In this document: positions 61,801 to 64,000 of the stretch, piece after piece
Layout of the letters: each line of letters starts with the position of its first letter
How positions within the stretch are numbered: position 1 is the first letter of the stretch
Assembly (NCBI GenBank): GCA_900618425.1
Contig: UZAN01039371.1
Location: 116,592-180,591 of the forward strand
Length of the DNA stretch: 64,000 nucleotides
Source: Echinostoma caproni
Lineage: Eukaryota; Platyhelminthes; Trematoda; Plagiorchiida; Echinostomatidae
Direction of reading: 5' to 3'
Notes under the pieces: generated by a model
Databases searched by the model: none
What the model saw: only the letters and a program-made list of their open reading frames with translations
What the model was told of the DNA's origin: nothing
Translations under genes and position numbers: made by a program

Positions 61801-63275
61801 ACAAACAAAGGTTGATGTTAGCTGGATGCGAATGAGATATGCTTATTTGGAGGCAATCAGAACAACTAAACCCATCAAGCATTTCTGAGAAACATTTGTG
61901 CACATAGGTCAATTTGGTTGTCTACGGCACAGGGTTAGTCATTTCCAGCACCGTCTTAGAACACCTCGCAGATACGGGCCATCAAGTAAATTAGGTCAGA
62001 CATCGGGTTTGTGATCCATCAAATGCTGTAGGTCAATGCCATTTAGAAATAACCCATTCAATTCATCGTTTTTTCCCCAGAATCATTTATCAAAGCTCTT
62101 CAACTGCCATGACCACGGTTTGAATTCAGCTATATATGAAACCACTTCACCGGTGAGTGACGTAATCGTTCCGGTGTTCAGACACGCTGGGTGGTGTTCA
62201 CGAATCCGTTCGGACAATCACCTAACCGTGTGGCCTATGAACGTTGTTCTAAAGCATTCAACGGCAGAGTCTGGAACTTTGTCCTCCAGTTGCAAATGCA
62301 CAATTTGTTTGGACGCGAACAACACACGAAGATTCAATGCATAAAATATGTTATCGATTGCGTTTGATAATCTTCTTTGAAAGATATCACCACTCTGCGT
62401 GGCTGAACACCGGAATGATTAAGTCCCTCACCAGTGGTTTCACACCTAGCTAAATCACACTGTGGACAGGGTCCCCTGTATAACGTTCGTGAGTCATTAT
62501 CGAGGCGATTTTGTTGTTGGATGACGGCCACAACAGAAGTCGTGGTCATTTATCTACACAACCCCCTCTGTGTACCCCAAAACAATTTGTGCAAGCGGCC
62601 AATCTTCCCTGACTCACCCCACACATACATCGAATCACAAGTAATCTCGATGATCGAATGAATGGACAAAAAATATGTGATCGTGGTGATCCCGATTTTC
62701 GGTCTCAATTATTTTCAGATAATCTGTTAATTTATTTTCCAAAGACAATTTTTTTCTCAAGTAGTGATATATATTGGGATGTATTGACATGAATACGAAC
62801 AGCTGAAGACGAGTTTGTTTGCCACCCTGCTTTTTCGCTCGAACTGTGATTTGTGGGACGTTTTCGACAAGTGGAGATCAAATTTACCGTGACCGAGTGA
62901 CCCGGACTAGAAATGTACCCTTGAAGCAGTTCTGTCTCTCATGTGTCCCCTTCAATCCCTTCACACCCAATATTGTTTGTAATTCACATAGAGTCTATTA
63001 AATCCAGCGACTAATCACAAACAAGGATGCCTAAATCATTGTGCAACTTAATTTTACGTATTCCTTGGTTGTATAATTAGCCAGAGAGTAAAGTTTTCAT
63101 GAAAAAATCTTGCACACCATTTTGTTTTCTAAAACCTTGTCGATCTTTCTGGATTCAGTAGTTCGTTTTGTTCTGTGACGTCATACATTTTTGTTCTCAC
63201 TGATGAATCTGCCTATTTGTTTTCCTTCGTTTCCAGAATCAAAACCATTGCTAATTTACAGTCCCAAACGATTGG
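37246..63275 (+). CDS. Immunoglobulin-superfamily secreted/cell-surface protein, four exons, 3' incomplete
   Basis: This is a join of 37246-37324, 46225-46700, 57277-57583 and 63237-63275, 901 coding bases in all, giving 300 residues plus one base of the next codon. Order of parts: signal peptide (residues 1 to about 23), a linker of about 135 residues with Cys60, Cys63, Cys119 and Cys131, then one Ig domain. The domain has B-strand FAYLPC (Cys176), C-strand Trp189, E-strand QWDLVIDFL (Trp253) and F-strand DSDMYTC (Cys270). Its G strand YRVLVK leads into the micro-exon ESKPLLIYS. The domain style resembles Dpr/lachesin/IgLON-type neuronal adhesion proteins; the fold is clear, the subfamily is inference. 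Possible N-glycosylation sites are Asn29 and Asn235. The protein continues past the window, so a membrane anchor cannot be seen. Introns of 8.9, 10.6 and 5.7 kb are full of retroelements. Confidence 0.75.
37330..39839. other. Intron 1, unique part; contains one ambiguous base
   Basis: No mobile-element protein is recognised. A GATGAT-type trinucleotide run lies at about 37877-37902. Base 38851 is N. Confidence 0.45.
39979..40635 (+). pseudogene. LINE reverse transcriptase, fingers and palm (motif C YADD intact)
   Basis: Blocks in order: VVLKVFEGLL (motif 0), PHQFAYTRSSGTLNVIAYL, the degraded motif A CICFLDNSDVSNTTDR (normally xDFSSAFNT), the motif B block CGVLQGAILSSFLLSTYI and motif C NYADD. 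The catalytic Asp of motif A is at LDNSD, but the following residues differ from consensus. The frame breaks after EVVRRSEK, so it cannot make a full polymerase. Confidence 0.85.
40632..41348 (+). pseudogene. LINE reverse transcriptase thumb and C-terminal tail
   Basis: The frame has SLQYLDIFFNCTLAWSDNVT (YLGV-like thumb block), then NRLTFYVSRLGSLSISNHR and VLPWLYG. A decayed tail follows, with HPSIPVVNVIRHAV matching the HPLH block seen near 22.05 kb. It is continuous with the preceding frame apart from a frame change. Residues after about 41230 have no clear counterpart. Confidence 0.75.
41360..41458 (+). pseudogene. RTE-type LINE reverse transcriptase scrap
   Basis: The plus frame reads FSYLGSSVNNDGRAAKVITA followed by RISKARAAY and a stop at 41453-41455. 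The same block occurs in the RTE element on the minus strand at 48.85-49.09 kb (FSYLGRCVINAGSVSKEIT, then KARAAY). It begins within about 20 bases of the preceding LINE's last codon, so it is a nested or juxtaposed fragment of a different clade. Confidence 0.7.
41460..42380. other. Intron 1, no recognisable element
   Basis: AT-rich with short frames only. Confidence 0.45.
42390..42782 (-). pseudogene. Gypsy integrase catalytic core (rve family)
   Basis: The frame shows LDVSGPLPNSPTGKKYIVVM (first catalytic Asp), ENVITDQELRF (second Asp) and a C-terminal block with Gln-Glu and Thr-Glu where the third acidic residue is expected (normally PQxNGxxE). All three positions of the D,D(35)E triad appear to be present in this frame, but the element around it is missing and the zinc domain is out of frame. 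Confidence 0.85.
42734..43018 (-). pseudogene. Gypsy integrase zinc-binding domain
   Basis: The frame shows AHDGVHMGRQSVLDSIRSR, VFWPTMRPDI and IRSCSM. These are the two His and the first Cys of the H2C2 finger and the YWPxM block. The second Cys is lost where the frame shifts into the catalytic-core frame near 42770. The domain normally assists DNA binding by retroviral-type integrases. Confidence 0.8.
43120..44610. other. Intron 1, no recognisable element
   Basis: Short frames only, none with a known motif. Confidence 0.45.
44690..45267 (-). pseudogene. Penelope-like GIY-YIG endonuclease, minus-strand copy
   Basis: On the minus strand the linker ISLPFKGDTSAEIIQRR is followed, after a frame change near 45182, by VLFTSRPIVCLRLKDK and then the nuclease. 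GVYSFTCSCG is the GIY block, TTYIGRT the YIG block, then the catalytic-arginine helix RRLSERIREHH and the C-terminal part VVSHLAETNHT to KVRG. The 97-codon core (45182-44892) is uninterrupted. The Cys-x-Cys next to the GIY block is characteristic of Penelope-type nucleases. Upstream RT is absent, so there is no mobile potential alone. Confidence 0.9.
45283..45367. repeat. Central hairpin of the Penelope-like palindrome
   Basis: ctcggtgttttgtaaag and ttttctgtgcactgaatca on the left match the reverse complement of tgattcagtgcacggaaaac and ctttagaaaacactgag on the right. The stem is about 37 bp with a few mismatches and a loop of about 11 bases. It codes the segment just upstream of the nuclease linker in both directions (NTEV/NTEL). 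Confidence 0.9.
45369..45619 (+). pseudogene. Penelope-like GIY-YIG endonuclease C-terminal half, plus-strand copy
   Basis: The frame runs KSLTSAVVSHLAETNHT, CEAFGPLYKVRGRL, RMLATAEAVGIRLHE and ends PYKPHRE-stop at 45619. It is the mirror copy of 44690-44990 on the other strand; the arms differ at only a few codons (for example Ser/Asn, Gly/Arg, Tyr/His). The GIY and YIG blocks are deleted, so it is catalytically dead. Confidence 0.9.
45846..46224. other. Intron 1, 3' end and splice acceptor of exon 2
   Basis: Ends in a pyrimidine-rich tract and acceptor (ctcaccatttctttacag at 46207-46224). No other element is seen. Confidence 0.6.
46225..46700 (+). CDS. Ig-domain gene exon 2: linker and first half of Ig domain
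   Basis: Open for all 476 bases, entering in phase 1 and leaving in phase 0 at GTAAGT (46701). It encodes residues 27-185. The end reads LTFETGEFAYLPC (B strand, Cys176) and then RTLGAGEED, and the next exon supplies the C-strand Trp. The N-terminal stretch holds a CTRC pair (Cys60, Cys63) and a second B-strand-like motif, SGHSVHLEC (Cys119), followed by Cys131; no matching Trp/F strand follows, so it is not a full Ig domain. Read-through at the donor would stop after 16 more codons. Confidence 0.85.
46705..48350. other. Intron 2, 5' part, no recognisable element
   Basis: AT-rich, with short ataataat runs at about 47037-47060. No gene. Confidence 0.45.
48355..49345 (-). mobile_element. RTE-clade LINE fragment in intron 2
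   Basis: On the minus strand, RT motif C is decayed as LEYTDNIVCLFEF (YADD changed to YTDN) near 49200. It is followed by FSYLGRCVINAGSV, KARAAYAGLKRLWRRRDVS (48847-49086), then RWLGH-like residues and LPGWGPKDSTTGWLETWKDM (48400-48480). This order and the LWRRRD and WLGHVLRM-like blocks are typical of RTE LINEs. Stops and frame changes are frequent, so it is a 5'-truncated dead copy, antisense to the host gene. Confidence 0.85.
48847..49086 (-). pseudogene. RTE reverse transcriptase thumb region
   Basis: A 79-codon open frame with GDCFSYLGRCVINAG, then KARAAYAGLKRLWRRRDVSL and SRVYCAIV, which is the block after the RT palm in RTE LINEs. Related to the scrap at 41.37 kb on the other strand. 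Confidence 0.85.
49350..50895. other. Intron 2, no recognisable element
   Basis: Short frames only; AT-rich around 49550-49640. Confidence 0.45.
50905..50985 (+). repeat. tRNA-like remnant, possibly family B SINE head
   Basis: TTCAATGGGTAGAGCC (50908-50923) resembles an A box. GGGTGCAAATCGCCC (50959-50973) resembles a T arm with a B box. The spacing is similar to that in the 9.03 kb copy. No acceptor stem can be drawn and no flanking homology was confirmed. Confidence 0.35.
50990..51955. other. Intron 2, no recognisable element
   Basis: No frame or repeat worth naming. Confidence 0.45.
51971..52001 (+). repeat. G-rich tract ending in an ambiguous base
   Basis: Runs of five, four and six G (ggcgggggagggg, then acggggggagg) lie just before an N at 52001. 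It could form a G-quadruplex-like structure, which would also explain uncertain base calling. The frame across it (51832-52056) encodes poly-Val and is not considered a gene. Confidence 0.6.
52010..56790. other. Intron 2, long stretch without recognisable genes
   Basis: Unrecognised frames at 54036-54359 and 55799-56116 lack domains and convincing paired splice sites in compatible phase. The rest is AT-rich. Confidence 0.4.
56803..56832. repeat. (TTTA/TTA)n AT-rich microsatellite
   Basis: Imperfect run attatttatttattattta and onwards. Confidence 0.9.
57277..57583 (+). CDS. Ig-domain gene exon 3: second half of Ig domain
   Basis: Begins after a strong acceptor (attcctcctcatctag) in phase 0, matching the phase-0 end of exon 2, and ends in phase 1 at GTAAGT (57584). 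An in-frame TAG sits inside the acceptor (57274-57276), so the frame cannot extend further left. It encodes TTIWEKGDNPLF (Trp189), KADRIHLV, a loop of about 38 residues with a glycosylation motif at Asn235, QWDLVIDFL (Trp253), the F strand ADSDMYTC (Cys270) and the G strand YRVLVK. The D-E loop is much longer than in ordinary I-set domains. The open frame continues past the donor to a stop at 57793-57795, so a retained intron would give a 357-residue protein. Confidence 0.85.
57590..58110. other. Intron 3, 5' part
   Basis: Apart from the read-through frame to 57795, no feature is recognised. Confidence 0.45.
58114..58609. mobile_element. Penelope-like element (second family), inverted 3' ends
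   Basis: A plus-strand truncated copy (about 58240-58609) is preceded by an inverted copy of its own 3' end. The arms 58114-58234 and 58479-58609 are reverse complements with scattered mismatches (ttttttgggcacacaggttt on one side, aacctgtgtgcccaaaaaa on the other). This family's tail (LQLPW) matches the remnants at 3.0 and 62.1 kb rather than the 45 kb palindrome. Confidence 0.8.
58240..58606 (+). pseudogene. Penelope-like GIY-YIG endonuclease fragment
   Basis: The frame shows VVQLSDFFQCVKENHSRWLS (decayed YIG/arginine helix region), GCISRAIVRHLVDAGRKIET, EKAFDAANRIP and VAEAIAIRLLCPNLCAQKRL to LQLPW. The GIY half is missing. Open but dead. Confidence 0.75.
58848..58883. repeat. (TA)n microsatellite
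   Basis: About 18 uninterrupted AT dinucleotides. Confidence 0.97.
58890..60180. other. Intron 3, no recognisable gene
   Basis: Overlapping frames at 59032-59442 are open on both strands without known motifs. Nothing is called. Confidence 0.4.
60185..60320 (-). repeat. Possible Penelope-like 3' UTR remnant
   Basis: On the minus strand, ccaggacaatttgtgc, gtgatatatatcgtg and gaatacgagcttgctcg occur in the order and spacing of the 3' UTR of the copies at 4.7 and 45.7 kb. Similarity is partial; this needs alignment. Confidence 0.35.
60325..60985. other. Intron 3, no recognisable element
   Basis: Nothing identifiable beyond weak tRNA-like text near 60555 (see rejected items). Confidence 0.4.
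60993..61085 (+). repeat. Weak tRNA-like sequence
   Basis: GATGGCCGAATGGGTAGC (60997-61014) looks like an A box and GGTCCCGGATCGAGTG (61042-61057) like a degraded B box. No stable cloverleaf could be drawn by eye. Possibly another SINE head. Confidence 0.25.
61090..62080. other. Intron 3, no recognisable element
   Basis: AT-rich DNA with short frames. Confidence 0.4.
62082..62136 (+). mobile_element. Penelope-like (second family) C-terminal scrap
   Basis: aagctcttcaactgccatga and ttgaattcagc align with aagcacttcaactgccatgg and gtgaattcagttgc at about 3055-3098. It directly abuts the next Penelope-like piece, so elements of two families are joined here. Confidence 0.6.
62137..62375 (-). pseudogene. 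Penelope-like GIY-YIG nuclease N-terminal part, damaged
   Basis: Minus-strand reading NIFYALNLRVLFAS, then LEDKVPDSAVE. The sequence jumps over the GIY block to TTFIGHTVR-stop-LSERIREHH. Deletion of the GIY block and the stop show loss of function. Confidence 0.7.
62137..62830. mobile_element. Penelope-like element (first family), inverted duplication
   Basis: A minus-strand piece (62388 down to 62137) carries LRVLFAS, KVPDSAV, TFIGHTVR and LSERIREHHPACLNTGT, with the GIY/CxC block deleted. A plus-strand piece (62389-62830) carries the C-terminal half and the 3' UTR. The two share an inverted repeat of about 55-60 bases (62137-62195 with about 62389-62442). The layout is that of the 45 kb palindrome, but older and more decayed. 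Confidence 0.75.
62831..63236. other. Intron 3, 3' end and acceptor of the micro-exon
   Basis: Ends with a pyrimidine-rich tract and AG (ttttccttcgtttccag, 63220-63236). No other element recognised. Confidence 0.55.
63237..63275 (+). CDS. Ig-domain gene exon 4: 39-base micro-exon
   Basis: Flanked by acceptor tttccag and donor GTAAGT (63276). It enters in phase 1, completing g|aa (Glu288), and leaves in phase 1, so it is symmetric and could be skipped without a frame change. It encodes ESKPLLIYSPKRL directly after the G-strand residues YRVLVK, a reasonable C-terminal edge of the Ig domain. Support is splice consensus plus phase and sense, not transcript evidence. Confidence 0.65.
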
Positions 63276-64000
63276 GTAAGTTTATTTCTTGCTCCCGTAA
63301 CATTTCTTATTTCATCCTTATGGAATGTAATTCAAAGACATGATGATTCTGAATTCTAAATAAATAAATTTTATTTTGAGAAGGAGTTGTCCAAATGCAG
63401 CATTTTATAACTGCATTAGAGGCAATTAACTTCTTCTAGAACATAAAAGTTAATGAAACTTTATTTAGGAACCAATGGAAAATAAATTCCCCGTGAGATG
63501 GACAGTTGTTGCTGAAGCATTATTTAAACAGAATACACTGAGACATTCATTTAACTCGGAGACACAAGAAGATTCCGCACTCAGCTATCTCGTCTCAAAA
63601 GTGATACAGTTGCTGTGCTGCATTGTTTGGCCATTGAAACAGTTCGAATGATTTCCATAATTGAACCATACATTTTTTCAAAAAAGAAGGATTCAGTTCA
63701 CTGAAACGCAGCTGACGGTAGAAAGTATATCACCACCGGAATCTACCACAGGTACTCTGAGACACACCGGAAAACCAATGAGGCGTTTTGCTCTACATTT
63801 TCATGATCTAGGAAAGTGTGTACGAACTTGTACGAACTTCAATCCAGCTGAATGGACCACTGTAGAACCCAAATATTTCAACGTTTTCGCAGCCGCATAA
63901 GCTTTAACCCAAAGTTGAATCAAACTTCAACTCCAGGAAGAACGATGGAAATTTACCAAGTGGGTAATCTTTATTGTTTAAACAATAGAAATGACAATTT
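63276..64000 (+). other. Intron 4 (continues beyond the window)
   Basis: No further exon in compatible phase could be found. The 79-codon frame at 63661-63900 was tested and cannot be joined (see rejected items). Confidence 0.5.

Noticed and set aside
63661..63900. 79-codon open frame considered as the next exon of the Ig gene
   Set aside because: Exon 4 ends in phase 1; no AG in 63661-63715 lets this frame continue in that phase without an immediate stop, and the translation has no clear Ig motif.

Overview
The window looks like animal nuclear DNA, most likely from a flatworm and probably a digenean trematode. It is AT-rich, nearly free of long open frames and packed with decayed retroelements: Penelope-like elements with a GIY-YIG nuclease, CR1/jockey-type and RTE-type LINEs, a Ty3/Gypsy integrase, and short tRNA-like repeats, one family carrying a hammerhead-ribozyme-like core. 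Coding sequence occurs as short exons with strong GTAAGT donors and pyrimidine-AG acceptors, so no bacterial-style annotation applies. The flatworm assignment is inference from the repeat mixture and large introns; no database was consulted.

Bases 1-37,245 hold no gene I can support. They contain Penelope-like remnants (about 2.94-3.41, 4.25-4.82 and 16.96-17.27 kb), two copies of a tRNA-like/hammerhead-like SINE (3.96-4.18 and 14.24-14.40 kb), three copies of another tRNA-headed repeat (8.88, 25.22 and 34.74 kb), one CR1-like LINE (20.9-22.2 kb), microsatellites and unique AT-rich DNA.

Bases 37,246-63,275 and beyond carry one plus-strand gene that I reconstruct from splice sites and phase. 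Its exons are 37246-37324 (start codon and signal peptide), 46225-46700 (N-terminal region and first half of an immunoglobulin domain), 57277-57583 (second half of that domain) and a 39-base micro-exon at 63237-63275. All junctions keep phase (1/1, 0/0, 1/1) and give 300 residues of a secreted or cell-surface Ig-superfamily protein that runs off the right edge. The Ig fold has Cys176, Trp189, Trp253 and an Asp-x-Asp-Met-Tyr-x-Cys F strand ending at Cys270. None of these exons is visible as a gene without joining across introns of 8.9, 10.6 and 5.7 kb.

The introns are filled with mobile DNA: a CR1-like LINE plus an RTE scrap, a Gypsy integrase and a large Penelope-like palindrome in intron 1; an RTE LINE in intron 2; two further Penelope-like loci in intron 3. 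All three Penelope-like loci inside the gene are head-to-head inverted duplications, so the pre-mRNA should contain long self-complementary hairpins.
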